From positions 1 to 40,629 of the IMG/VR virus record IMGVR_UViG_3300025889_000025: a DNA stretch of 40,629 nucleotides; one strand, written 5' to 3'. This document shows, one piece after another, positions 17,268 through 25,197 of the stretch. Both the position numbers and the translations under genes were made by a program. The stretch comes from a virus. Each line of letters opens with the position of its first letter. The first letter of the stretch is position 1. The notes beneath the pieces are model-generated. The model searched no databases. It was not told the DNA's origin and was given only the letters and a program-made list of their open reading frames with translations.

Positions 17268-18093
17268 GGCGTGGAGTGGTGTTACAACCAAAGCTACTCC
17301 GCTGCCTGATGTTTGGAAAACACTTAAAGAAAAACAGATTAGGTTCCGTCGTGGTCAGTTAACTATGGTTGCTGCCGCACCTAATGCTGGTAAGTCTATG
17401 TTCGCTCTTGTGTATGCAATGAGAGCACAAGTACCAACTCTATTCTTTTCAGCAGATACGGATGTAACTACCGTTATGATCCGTGCTGCTTCTCACCTAT
17501 CGGGTCACGCACAGATAACAGTTGAATCTAACTTAACTACAAGCAGTACCTACTACGATGAACACTTTGACAAGTCAAAGCACATTCAATGGGTATTTGA
17601 TTCATCACCATCACTTGATGATATTGAGTTAGAAGTCAAGGCATATCAGGAACTTAATGGTGTGCCACCAGAACTAATAGTTGTAGACAACTTAATGAAT
17701 GTTGCAGCTGAGACTGACAACGAATGGGCAGGGCTTCGTGCAATTATGATGGAGTTGCACGACCTAGCCCGTAACACAGAAGCCTGTGTGCTGGTACTAC
17801 ACCACGTATCAGAGGCTAGTGAATATGGCGATGGCACCAATCCACCTGCTCGTAGAGCAATTCAAGGAAAGGTATCGCAACTACCATCGTTGCAGTTAAC
17901 TCTAGGTTATGACCCGTTGGGGAAGATACTTAAGGTAGCTGCTGTTAAGAACCGCTTTGGTCCTAACTCTGCTGACGGAAAAGATTATGTAACACTCAAT
18001 GCAAATTACGCAGCTTGTCAGATAGACGATGTAAACTTAAACCAGTACGTACAGAACAGACAATGGGATCAAGGAAGGTTATACAATGAATAG
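17251..18093 (+). CDS. RecA/DnaB-like ATPase, probable replicative helicase
   Basis: A 280-aa P-loop ATPase with Walker A APNAGKS (residues 43-49) and Walker B ELIVVDN (Asp146), plus a VLVLHH strand typical of DnaB/KaiC-type cores. Only the ATPase domain is present; the N-terminal DnaB domain is missing. It starts with GTG inside the WhiB gene. Together with the primase genes downstream it suggests phage-directed replication initiation, with the DNA polymerase coming from the host. Confidence 0.8.
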   Translation: MLTLTRAWSGVTTKATPLPDVWKTLKEKQIRFRRGQLTMVAAAPNAGKSMFALVYAMRAQVPTLFFSADTDVTTVMIRAASHLSGHAQITVESNLTTSSTYYDEHFDKSKHIQWVFDSSPSLDDIELEVKAYQELNGVPPELIVVDNLMNVAAETDNEWAGLRAIMMELHDLARNTEACVLVLHHVSEASEYGDGTNPPARRAIQGKVSQLPSLQLTLGYDPLGKILKVAAVKNRFGPNSADGKDYVTLNANYAACQIDDVNLNQYVQNRQWDQGRLYNE

Positions 18094-18754
18094 CAATCTA
18101 GTTATTCTACCTACTAGAAGTAGACCAGATAGCGCAGAGAGATGTATTAATGCGCTCAAAGAACATAGCGTTAGGTCAGACTTCCTTATTGCTATTGATG
18201 ATGACCAAGCAGATTTATATCCACGTCTAGATGGTGTTACCTATGAGGTAAACCCACGCTTGCGTATGAATGGCACACTAAACTTGGTAGCAAATAAGTA
18301 TGCAGATAAGTATGAGACTATCTTCTTTCTAGGTGATGACCATTTAGTGCAGACACCATCTTGGGATGAGTATTTAAGTAAAGCTATTGCACATAAAGGT
18401 TATGGTCTTGCCTATGGCAATGATTTACTGCAACGTCACCAGTTAGCAACAGCAGTAATGATGTCAACTAATATCATTAGAGCTGTAGGTTATATGGCAC
18501 CACCTAAGTTGGTGCATCTATATATGGATAACTACTGGATGATTCTAGGTCAGAGACTTGGAACTCTTTGGTACTTTGATAACGTAGTTATTGAACACCT
18601 ACATCCGGTGGCAGGTAAGGTTGCTTGGGATGAGCAGTATCGTGAAGTTAACTCAGATGATATTGCTAACGCAGATCGTATGGAACTTCACCGCTATATG
18701 GAAGAAGATTTTGCAGGTGAACTAGAGAAGATTACAACAGCACTCGGACTATGA
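18086..18754 (+). CDS. Glycosyltransferase-like protein, 222 aa
   Basis: A GT-A-fold-like protein. It has a LVILPTRSRPDSAERC start, an AIDDDQADLYP segment and a FFLGDDHL strand where the metal- and donor-binding acidic residues would lie. It overlaps the helicase gene by 8 nt and the next glycosyltransferase by 4 nt. Substrate unknown; phage DNA, a fibre or host surface glycan are all possible. Confidence 0.72.
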   Translation: MNSNLVILPTRSRPDSAERCINALKEHSVRSDFLIAIDDDQADLYPRLDGVTYEVNPRLRMNGTLNLVANKYADKYETIFFLGDDHLVQTPSWDEYLSKAIAHKGYGLAYGNDLLQRHQLATAVMMSTNIIRAVGYMAPPKLVHLYMDNYWMILGQRLGTLWYFDNVVIEHLHPVAGKVAWDEQYREVNSDDIANADRMELHRYMEEDFAGELEKITTALGL

Positions 18755-19497
18755 AGCAAGTAATATCTTATTCACTCTACGGTAATCAGCTACGCTTTCT
18801 AATTGGTGCTATTAAGAATGCACAGTTAGCGCAGCGATTCTTTCCTGGCTTTACTGTTCGTTACTACTATGGCAAGAGCGTACCTAAGTGGGTGCTATCT
18901 ACACTGCTTATGTTTGAACACGTAGAGTTAGTTAAGGTAGATGATGCTGAGGATAGCGTTGCTAGAACGTGGCGCTTTATGGCTTGCTGTGACCCTGATG
19001 TAGATGTAGTTCTATCAAGGGATGTAGATGCAAGGCTATCCTTGCGTGAGGCAGAAGCACACCAAGAGTTCTTGGATAGTGACTATGGCTTTCATATTAT
19101 TAGAGACCATCCAACAGGTCATAACTACAACATTAGTGCAGGTATGTTTGCTATGAAAACTAAAGCATATGGTGAACTAATGGGTCGTATGCTCTTATCT
19201 CAAGTTTTTGAAGATGAGTATATGGCAGACCAGAAGTTTATGATTGGTGCTATTTACCCTAACGTGGCAGGTGATTGCCTTATCCACGATGAGTATTACA
19301 ACTTTGTTCCAGTTGCACCGAGTGAGAAGCGAACGATTAAACGTAAGCCATTATCTACCCTAAGCCATATCGGTTGTGCGTTAGATGAGAATGATGTCTA
19401 TGTCTACCAAGCAGACAGAGATTTAGCAATACAAGAAACAGGTCACGTAACATATATGTATGATTGGGGTAAAGATGGACGTACTGATAACCGGTAG
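18751..19497 (+). CDS. Glycosyltransferase-like protein, 248 aa
   Basis: It starts in an ATGA overlap. It contains VVLSRDVDARL, in which DVD serves as the DxD donor/metal motif, followed by a ISAGMFAMK acceptor-side segment and an FMIGAIYP helix. The general order matches GT-A transferases of the type found in viruses and LPS clusters. It forms a unit with the preceding transferase and the following epimerase. Confidence 0.7.
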   Translation: MKQVISYSLYGNQLRFLIGAIKNAQLAQRFFPGFTVRYYYGKSVPKWVLSTLLMFEHVELVKVDDAEDSVARTWRFMACCDPDVDVVLSRDVDARLSLREAEAHQEFLDSDYGFHIIRDHPTGHNYNISAGMFAMKTKAYGELMGRMLLSQVFEDEYMADQKFMIGAIYPNVAGDCLIHDEYYNFVPVAPSEKRTIKRKPLSTLSHIGCALDENDVYVYQADRDLAIQETGHVTYMYDWGKDGRTDNR

Positions 19498-20332
19498 TCA
19501 CGGGTTTGTTGGTAGATACTTTGTTAACAAATTAAACACTCATAACCTAACGCTAGTTGATATAAAGAATGGTCAAGACTGTAGACAGTTCTTTCATCGT
19601 GAAGATAAGAAGTATGATCTAGTCATTCACCTTGCTGCTATCGTAGGTGGACGTGAGTCTATTGAAGGTAGACCACTTGCGGTAGCTGATAACTTATCTA
19701 TTGATAGTGAGTTCTTTCAGTGGTGCTTAAAGACTAACCCAAAGAAGATTGTTTACTTTTCTAGTAGCGCTGTGTATCCAGTCTATATGCAGACAGAGGA
19801 ATACCATCCATTACTTAATGAAGTTCATAGAAACATACAGAATGTTGTTGGTTCACCTGATATGACTTATGGTTGGGGCAAACTTATGGGTGAATATCTT
19901 GCACAATTTGTACCAAATGTCCATATTTTTAGGCCTTTTTCGGGGTATGGATGGGATCAAGACCTGACCTATCCGTTCCCAATGTACGTCAAGCGTGCCA
20001 TTGAAAGACAAGACCCGTTTGAAATCTGGGGTTCAGGCTTACAGACACGAGACTTTATCCATATGGCTGATGTGGTCAACGCAGTAATGACTGCAGTTGA
20101 AGAGAACATACAAGGACCAACTAACTTAGGCACTGGTCGTGCCACTACATTTATTGAATTAGCTCGTATGTGTATGGATGAGGTTGGTTATTCAGGTAAT
20201 TTTCAAACACGACCTGATAAACCTGTTGGATGTATGCACCGCGTAGCAGATGTTAGTAAACTACTTACATTCTATACACCAAAGATATCACTTGAGGAAG
20301 GAATCAGAGAGGCGGTTGATTGGCTTGGCTAG
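19475..20332 (+). CDS. NAD-dependent sugar epimerase/dehydratase
   Basis: A 285-aa short-chain dehydrogenase-type enzyme. It has the dinucleotide-binding TGSHGFVG motif near the start, a HLAAIVGG strand, the SSSAVYP serine segment and a YGWGKLMGEYL motif carrying the catalytic YxxxK. This resembles GDP-fucose-synthase or UDP-sugar-epimerase proteins. ATG 19475 is preferred because GGGG stands 5 nt before it. It likely supplies a modified nucleotide sugar to the two adjacent transferases. Confidence 0.85.
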   Translation: MDVLITGSHGFVGRYFVNKLNTHNLTLVDIKNGQDCRQFFHREDKKYDLVIHLAAIVGGRESIEGRPLAVADNLSIDSEFFQWCLKTNPKKIVYFSSSAVYPVYMQTEEYHPLLNEVHRNIQNVVGSPDMTYGWGKLMGEYLAQFVPNVHIFRPFSGYGWDQDLTYPFPMYVKRAIERQDPFEIWGSGLQTRDFIHMADVVNAVMTAVEENIQGPTNLGTGRATTFIELARMCMDEVGYSGNFQTRPDKPVGCMHRVADVSKLLTFYTPKISLEEGIREAVDWLG

Positions 20333-20642
20333 AAGTAAAGATAGCCAGTCAGTTGCTATTAGAACAGCGGTAGCTCATTTAAATAGATTAGACAATACAG
20401 GTTTTGACAATGGATACGCAGCTGGTTTTGAAGCAGCAGAAAGAATAAAGAATATGAAACACGAAACAGAGATTAATTATGTTAAGAATAAAATCCAAAA
20501 ATTGGAAGCTGATTTTGCTGGCTTCGCTTCTCTACTTATCGAGTCCGGTATTGTGGAAGTGGAAGAACAGAATGGTGAGCTACGTTACAAGGTTAACAAA
20601 GTCAAACTAGAAGAGGCATCTGATGGCAAAGAAAAAGAATGA
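20325..20642 (+). CDS. Hypothetical protein, 105 aa
   Basis: The frame is open from 20250, but TTG 20325, overlapping the epimerase stop by 8 nt, is the most economical start. It has GFDNGYAAGFEAAERIKNM and a coiled-coil-like ETEINYVKNKIQKLEADF segment with an acidic C-terminus. It overlaps the next gene by 20 nt. Function unknown. Confidence 0.6.
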   Translation: MARSKDSQSVAIRTAVAHLNRLDNTGFDNGYAAGFEAAERIKNMKHETEINYVKNKIQKLEADFAGFASLLIESGIVEVEEQNGELRYKVNKVKLEEASDGKEKE

Positions 20643-20934
20643 TGATGTAGAGTTTCAGTTTAATGAAGAATACATCAAGCGCTTTCAGGCTATGCAAGAA
20701 GAGCGTATTAAAGCAGAGCACGCTGACGATGAAGATAAAGCTCGCAGAATACGAGAGTATGAAGAGGCTAAGACTCACGCTAAACTTAACATTGCTAACT
20801 TAATGGATGAAATTTACAAAGATCATCTTAATTACGTTAAGCACGTGCTTCAACCTATGCACGATAAGTTGATTGTTATGGGTGCAAAATGCGAGCAATG
20901 TACTAGAAATCATTACGAGTATGACTCCTACTAA
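20623..20934 (+). CDS. Hypothetical helical protein, 103 aa
   Basis: A highly charged helical protein (DEDKARRIREYEEAKTH) that ends in a CEQC pair and a Tyr-rich tail. AGAGG precedes the ATG. It overlaps the nuclease gene downstream by 14 nt. No family recognised. Confidence 0.65.
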   Translation: MAKKKNDDVEFQFNEEYIKRFQAMQEERIKAEHADDEDKARRIREYEEAKTHAKLNIANLMDEIYKDHLNYVKHVLQPMHDKLIVMGAKCEQCTRNHYEYDSY

Positions 20935-21280
20935 TCCTAAGTATAACAAAACTAAGGGTGCAGCTTTTGAGATAGATGTTATCAAATGGTTTCGTAAATT
21001 AGGCTTTAATGCAGAACGCTTACGCCTTGCAGGTAAAGATGATGAGGGTGATGTAGTCGTAGTGGTTGCAGGTAGCACCTATCTCTTTGAATGTAAGAAC
21101 ACTGCCAAGCTGGAGTTAGATAACTTCTGGAATCAGATAGAGGTTGAAGCAAAGAACTATTCCAAAGCAAGAGGAGTAGATACACCATTCCATTACGTAC
21201 TATGGAAACGTAAACGTAAAGGAATCAATCAGACGTGGGTAATCTGCTCACTAGAACAGTGGTTAAAGGAGAAGGAATAA
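20921..21280 (+). CDS. Holliday-junction-resolvase/PD-(D/E)XK-like nuclease
   Basis: A 119-aa nuclease-like protein. The ordered acidic residues Glu17 (KGAAFEIDV), Asp44 (DEGDVVV) and Glu57-Cys-Lys59 (LFECKN) match the PD-(D/E)XK pattern of Hjc-type or VRR-NUC-type enzymes. ATG 20921 gives a start just before the KYNKTKGAAFE element. It could resolve replication or recombination junctions before packaging. Confidence 0.78.
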   Translation: MTPTNPKYNKTKGAAFEIDVIKWFRKLGFNAERLRLAGKDDEGDVVVVVAGSTYLFECKNTAKLELDNFWNQIEVEAKNYSKARGVDTPFHYVLWKRKRKGINQTWVICSLEQWLKEKE

Positions 21281-21432
21281 TGCCAGTACCAGAGGGAGAT
21301 ATAACTACCACGCAACAGTGGTTAACACCAGCTCAAGATGAGTTACTTGAAGTAGAAGATACCGAAGAAGAGATGCAAGAGAATGTTGAACTCTTTGATG
21401 CAGCAGTAGCAGAGGAGCAAAATGATTTGTAA
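21280..21432 (+). CDS. 50-aa acidic protein
   Basis: It starts in a TAATG overlap behind a strong AAAGGAGAAGG site. The product is very acidic (EVEDTEEEMQENVELFD) with a QQWLTPAQDELL segment and no metal or catalytic motif. It may bind a host or phage protein as many small acidic phage proteins do. No family recognised. Confidence 0.6.
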   Translation: MPVPEGDITTTQQWLTPAQDELLEVEDTEEEMQENVELFDAAVAEEQNDL

Positions 21433-21589
21433 GATGTGTAAGGGTGCAGGCAATGCCAACTCTAATGGAGATACCGGTAGTGCAGTAATCCTGCATCAAC
21501 AGTGCGAAGGAGATTGCTCGTGTCAGCACAAGGTTGGCAAAGGCCACGTTCAAACAAAAGACAAGACGAAGCCAAGTCAATCCCAATAG
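21422..21589 (+). CDS. 55-aa CxxC protein
   Basis: A short frame with GAGGAG before ATG, overlapping the previous gene by 11 nt and the primase zinc-domain gene by 70 nt. It has CKMC at the N-terminus and CEGDCSCQH later, suggesting one zinc site, and a basic tail. The overlap with the primase start casts some doubt, but the Shine-Dalgarno site and cysteine pairs favour it. Confidence 0.55.
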   Translation: MICKMCKGAGNANSNGDTGSAVILHQQCEGDCSCQHKVGKGHVQTKDKTKPSQSQ

Positions 21590-21888
21590 CTGATGTAATT
21601 AAGTATTACGGAGGCGAGGTTAAAGAAGGTAGAGCTGCCAATATCAAGTGCTTTATGCACAACGATAGTCGTAGTTCTGCTGTGTTAAATACGTATGACA
21701 ATCTGGTCTACTGCCATACGTGCGGTAAAGGTGGCAACGCGGTGAGCGTTGTAATGATTATGGAAAACTTGGAGTTTAAAGATGCACTCAAGCGAGCACT
21801 CGAAATTACTGCGGGAAGCGGCAACTCGGTACGCGGATCGAATAGACGAGGCCACACTAAAGTATCTAGAAGGACGTGGAATATCTGA
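21520..21888 (+). CDS. DNA primase zinc-binding (CHC2) subunit
   Basis: A 122-aa protein with GTG start after AAGGAG. The IPIADVIKYYGGEV helix and the zinc residues Cys44, His47, Cys65 and Cys68 (CFMH, then CHTC) match the CHC2 domain of bacterial-type primases. It normally guides template recognition. The catalytic Toprim part is on the next gene, which overlaps this one by 107 nt in another frame. The last 30 residues (NRRGHTKVSRRTWNI) are basic. Confidence 0.82.
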   Translation: MSAQGWQRPRSNKRQDEAKSIPIADVIKYYGGEVKEGRAANIKCFMHNDSRSSAVLNTYDNLVYCHTCGKGGNAVSVVMIMENLEFKDALKRALEITAGSGNSVRGSNRRGHTKVSRRTWNI

Positions 21889-22438
21889 AGAGGTAGCTGC
21901 GCTCTATCAGTTAGGTACAGTTACTGACCCAATACCAGGACACGAAGGGCATACTGGTTGGCTATCTATTCCATATATTACCGCTATGGGTTTATGTGTA
22001 GGCTTTAAGTTTCGTAGGCTTGATGATGGTAAACCTAAGTATGGTCAACCACTTGGGGCAACTACCCATATCTATAACGTATCTGATATCACTAAGCGGT
22101 CAGCTCGTATCGTAGTATGCGAAGGTGAGTTAGATACTGTTCTAGTATCAGGTGTATTAGGACTACCTGCTGTTGGTATTCCAGGTGTTGCCAACTGGAA
22201 GAACCACTATCCAAGATTACTTAATGGGTATGACACAGTGTATGTGGCAGGAGATAACGACATACCTAAAGAAGAGGGTGGCGATAACCCAGGTCAGATG
22301 TTTACTAAGCGTGTCGTAAGCGAGGTGATGAACGCGACACCAGTTACACTACCACCAGGTATGGACATAACAGACTATTACCTACAAAACGGATACGATG
22401 AGACGAGAAGGTTATTTGGTATAGCGTATGAGCAGTGA
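21782..22438 (+). CDS. DNA primase catalytic (Toprim) subunit
   Basis: A 218-aa protein with the LKYLEGRGISEEVA element of primase cores. The Toprim glutamate is in VVCEGELDTV (Glu114) and the acidic pair in VAGDND (157-160). It would make RNA primers with the CHC2 protein upstream. Its ATG lies inside the CHC2 gene, with GGAG 7 nt before it, so separate translation is plausible. A MDITDYYLQNGY segment near the end is typical. Confidence 0.82.
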   Translation: MHSSEHSKLLREAATRYADRIDEATLKYLEGRGISEEVAALYQLGTVTDPIPGHEGHTGWLSIPYITAMGLCVGFKFRRLDDGKPKYGQPLGATTHIYNVSDITKRSARIVVCEGELDTVLVSGVLGLPAVGIPGVANWKNHYPRLLNGYDTVYVAGDNDIPKEEGGDNPGQMFTKRVVSEVMNATPVTLPPGMDITDYYLQNGYDETRRLFGIAYEQ

Positions 22439-22748
22439 CTTTGAACAGACAGTAATGGATGTCTTTAGTGATTCCCTTCAAGTTCTTCTCAGTAAGCATA
22501 GAGATTACGGGCCACTTAATATAGCCAACGCACCAGGCGGTGCGCTTAATGGTTTACGTGTACGTATCCACGATAAGACAGCACGTATCAACCACCTAAT
22601 TGATAACTCTAAATATAAAAACCCTGAACACGAATCGTTACGTGATTCATTCTTAGATCTTATGAACTATGCAGCTATCGCACTGCTAGTTATAGATGGT
22701 AACTGGCCTACATCTGAACCTGCTGATGATGAGGCAGATTGTGGCTGA
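22428..22748 (+). CDS. Nucleotide-modification-associated protein (DUF1599-like)
   Basis: A 106-aa protein that overlaps the primase gene by 11 nt. The elements LLSKHRDYGPLNIA, LRVRIHDKTARINHLI and ESLRDSFLDLMNYAAIALL follow the DUF1599 pattern, a family often next to nucleotide-processing and base-modification genes. The His/Asp arrangement suggests a MazG-like fold. The substrate is not known. Confidence 0.75.
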   Translation: MSSDFEQTVMDVFSDSLQVLLSKHRDYGPLNIANAPGGALNGLRVRIHDKTARINHLIDNSKYKNPEHESLRDSFLDLMNYAAIALLVIDGNWPTSEPADDEADCG

Positions 22749-23373
22749 GATTCACCCATCTATCTACGACATAGTTCCAAGCGTAGTTAAGCAGGTAGCA
22801 CGCAGGTTTAAAGGTTATGCAGAAGAGTCTGATATTAGACAGGAATGCTACGCATTCGCTGCAGTTAAACACAGTATCCACAAAGAATTATTAGATGAGC
22901 CTGATGCTAAAAAGCGTAGGGCTAATGAGAGACGTATCGGTTGGCAGATTAAACGTGTAGCTGAACGCTATGCACGTAAGGAGAAGGCAGCTAAGGCAGG
23001 TTATCAGGTAACTGATGAGGCTTACTATGAGACCACCACTATCGCACAGCTACTACCATTTGTAATTGCATCCATCGTTACAGGTAAACCACTAGAGCAA
23101 GGGCAACAGTTGGTTGATGATGGACAACCTAGGAAGCAGTCTGCTCCTGCTGAGAGTGGTAACTTCTTTGCTATCCTGATTGATATTAAAAAAGCATACG
23201 TTGCTTTAGAGGTAGAAGATAAAGAGATATTAAGTAAGCGTTACTATGAGGACCATACTCTTGAGCAGATGGCTCAGTACCTTGAGTGCGCTATCTCTAC
23301 TGCTGATCGCAGAATTGAGAAGAGCCTTGCTAAGTTGCAGGATAATCTCGGCGGAGAGAATCCATATAACTAA
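22741..23373 (+). CDS. Sigma-factor-like protein
   Basis: A 210-aa protein with GTG start after GAGG. The first 65 residues resemble sigma region 2 (SVVKQVARRFKGYAEESDIRQECY). The C-terminus is a region-4-like helix-turn-helix (VEDKEILSKRYYEDHTLEQ and CAISTADRRIEKSLAKL). The middle is a basic and a Gln-rich linker. It may direct host RNA polymerase to late phage promoters. A DNA-binding protein without sigma function is the alternative. Confidence 0.72.
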   Translation: MAEIHPSIYDIVPSVVKQVARRFKGYAEESDIRQECYAFAAVKHSIHKELLDEPDAKKRRANERRIGWQIKRVAERYARKEKAAKAGYQVTDEAYYETTTIAQLLPFVIASIVTGKPLEQGQQLVDDGQPRKQSAPAESGNFFAILIDIKKAYVALEVEDKEILSKRYYEDHTLEQMAQYLECAISTADRRIEKSLAKLQDNLGGENPYN

Positions 23374-23762
23374 TGCTACTCAAAGAGCCTGAGCTATTTG
23401 CTTACCTTAAAGAGTTCTACTACCCAGACCTTGAGTTCTCTGAAGATAAGTATTCAAAGCACGACTGTATTTCTAGACAAGCAAGATTATATATAGAATT
23501 AAAGTCTCGCAATACACACTATGACGATTTACTTATTGAAAAGATTAAATACGATTCTATTATGGAGCAAGCTGGTAACCTTGCTTGTTATCCTCAGTAT
23601 ATAAACTCTACACCTGAAGGTATCTGGGCTTTTGATTTAAGCACTATGCCTGTACCTGAATGGGAAGATAAGTGGCTCCCTGCTAAGACAGAGTTTCCTG
23701 GTGGTGGCAACAAGACCAAAGTGATAGGCTATCTGCATATCAAAGATGGGAAGAAGTTATGA
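23373..23762 (+). CDS. Conserved phage protein, PD-(D/E)XK-like pattern
   Basis: A 129-aa protein starting in a TAATG overlap. The segment LYIELKSRNTHYDDLLIEK followed by KYDSIMEQA, then CYPQYINSTPEGIWAFDL, is a pattern I have seen in small conserved phage and bacterial proteins. The ELK and DxxLIEK residues could be the acidic/basic core of a restriction-type nuclease fold. Catalytic activity is not demonstrated by sequence alone. Confidence 0.62.
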   Translation: MLLKEPELFAYLKEFYYPDLEFSEDKYSKHDCISRQARLYIELKSRNTHYDDLLIEKIKYDSIMEQAGNLACYPQYINSTPEGIWAFDLSTMPVPEWEDKWLPAKTEFPGGGNKTKVIGYLHIKDGKKL

Positions 23763-23932
23763 TTTACCAATACGAATGTCCGGGTGATGGTACTCTTATT
23801 GAGATTGAAAGAAAGATTACTGACCCTGAAGAGAGTTATGTTTGCGGTACTTGCGGTGCAAAGTTAGTAAGAATTTGGAATAGTCCTGCAATTACATTTA
23901 ACGGACCGGGTTTCTACTCAACAGATAATTAA
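23759..23932 (+). CDS. 57-aa FmdB-like zinc-ribbon protein
   Basis: It starts in an ATGA overlap. The N-terminus (MIYQYECPGDG), a later CGTCGAK pair and the ITFNGPGFYSTDN end are typical of the FmdB/CxxC ribbon family. The first cysteine pair is reduced to a single Cys. It is the last gene of the early operon, before a strong terminator. Related in type to the gene at 3806. Confidence 0.72.
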   Translation: MIYQYECPGDGTLIEIERKITDPEESYVCGTCGAKLVRIWNSPAITFNGPGFYSTDN

Positions 23933-23940
23933 GCATAAGA

Positions 23941-23980
23941 AAACCCACCGGTGGAAAGGTAGTAAAAGACCGGTGGGTTT
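23941..23980. terminator. Bidirectional terminator between convergent operons
   Basis: AAACCCACCGGT (23941-23952) pairs with ACCGGTGGGTTT (23969-23980), a perfect 12-bp stem with a 16-nt loop. T-rich or A-rich ends lie on both sides, so it can stop both the rightward early operon and the leftward methyltransferase transcript that ends at 23997. Confidence 0.9.
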
Positions 23981-23996
23981 GTTCTTGGAAGAACTA

Positions 23997-24407
23997 TCAG
24001 ATAGTATCACATATATTCTGAATAATCCATTCAACGACAGGCACAGCTACCGCATTACCCATCTGCTTATAGCGGTTAGTATCTGACTGCCCCTCTGTCC
24101 AGTTATCAGGGAAGCCCTGTAACCTTTCACATTCCAAAGGTGTGAGCCTACGCACCTGTTGTTTATGTAATAGTGTTTGATCATTAGCAGTTGCAATAGT
24201 CAATGACTTATCCTCACTTATCAGTGGACCTTTACCTCCACCTGGTTTACCCTCACGCATACGTAGTAGCAGCGTGGTTGCACGAATGTCTCCGTTATCA
24301 AATGCGTTCAATGTTGGAACTACCCCCCCCTCTAACCAAGTCTCATAGTCATCAGGATTCTGTGCTCGTCTGCTCTTGTTGAACCACAAGTTTGTTCTCT
24401 GCAACAT
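23997..24407 (-). pseudogene. DNA cytosine methyltransferase, 3' part after a frameshift
   Basis: This 136-aa frame carries the C-terminal motifs of a C5-cytosine methyltransferase: a KSRRAQNPDDYETW segment, TLNAFDNGDIRATTL, motif IX-like RRLTPLECERLQGFP and motif X-like GNAVAVPVVEWI. It is out of frame with the N-terminal part (24352-25197). The ATG at 24407 has no clear Shine-Dalgarno site. The two halves would give one protein of about 400 aa if one extra base (or two missing bases) near 24370-24395 were corrected. Confidence 0.75.
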
Positions 24408-25197
24408 ACTGATTACCTACTCCTTTGTAATCTCTAGCTTGTAGCGTACCAACTTGGTCAGCATACACAACAACGTGTCCGTTATTTGCGTCTTGATTAA
24501 CAACAGTTCCGTGATGATACAACTCAGCTGGAATTGTATTGGCTACTGACTTTCCTGAACCGAGCATTGGGCTTCCAATGCCTGTTGTAGTGGTTGAGGC
24601 AATGTCTTGCCCCTCTTGTTTGCTCGTCTTAAGATTCCTTCGCAAGCCTTCTGACTTAAATAATACTTCTGCGGGGCTGTTTCCTCCAGCACGTCTGCCA
24701 ACGATGAAGATTCTACGCCTGCGCTGGGGAACTCCGAAGTGTTGAGCATCAAGGATCCTCCATCCAACAGAATACCCGAGTTCGGCCATCGTCCTGAGAA
24801 CGATTCCAAAGTCTTTTCCTGAGTTAGAGGATAAGAGACCAGGCACGTTCTCGATGACGAACCATTCGCTTTGCGTTTCTTCCACAAGTCTTGCAGCGTG
24901 CCAGAAAAGCCCGCTTCTTTCACCAGCAAGACCAGCGCGTTTGCCAGCAACTGAGAGGTCTTGGCAGGGAAATCCTCCTGTAATAATACCTCCGCTTGGA
25001 TTAAATCCTGCGTCAATTAAATCACTTCCTTTTGTTTCTGTTATGTCTGTAAATTGTTTTGCTTCTGGAAAATGTTTTGCAAGTACCTGGTTGCAAGCCT
25101 TATCTATCTCAACACTAGCCACAACTTTCACTCCGTTGCGTTGCATAGCTAAGTCAAAGCCACCAACGCCAGCAAATAAACTAACTCCAGTTCTCAT
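24352..25197 (-). CDS. DNA C5-cytosine methyltransferase, N-terminal part
   Basis: It encodes the catalytic half of a Dcm-type enzyme that methylates cytosine in DNA. Motif I is SLFAGVGGFD near residue 6. Catalytic PCQ (77-79) sits in GGFPCQDLS. ENV (116-118) and QRRRRIFIVG (motif VIII) follow. The frame stops at 24352, before motifs IX and X, which are found out of frame downstream. ATG 25197 is preferred because it shares its A with the TAA of the transglycosylase gene. The enzyme would protect phage DNA from host restriction; with the frame broken it may be inactive. Confidence 0.85.
   Translation of the reverse strand: MRTGVSLFAGVGGFDLAMQRNGVKVVASVEIDKACNQVLAKHFPEAKQFTDITETKGSDLIDAGFNPSGGIITGGFPCQDLSVAGKRAGLAGERSGLFWHAARLVEETQSEWFVIENVPGLLSSNSGKDFGIVLRTMAELGYSVGWRILDAQHFGVPQRRRRIFIVGRRAGGNSPAEVLFKSEGLRRNLKTSKQEGQDIASTTTTGIGSPMLGSGKSVANTIPAELYHHGTVVNQDANNGHVVVYADQVGTLQARDYKGVGNQYVAENKLVVQQEQTSTES

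Noticed and set aside
24321-24330. C8 run as cause of the methyltransferase frameshift
   Set aside because: The break in frame must lie upstream in the gene (near 24370-24395), because the KSRRAQ segment before the run is already in the second frame.
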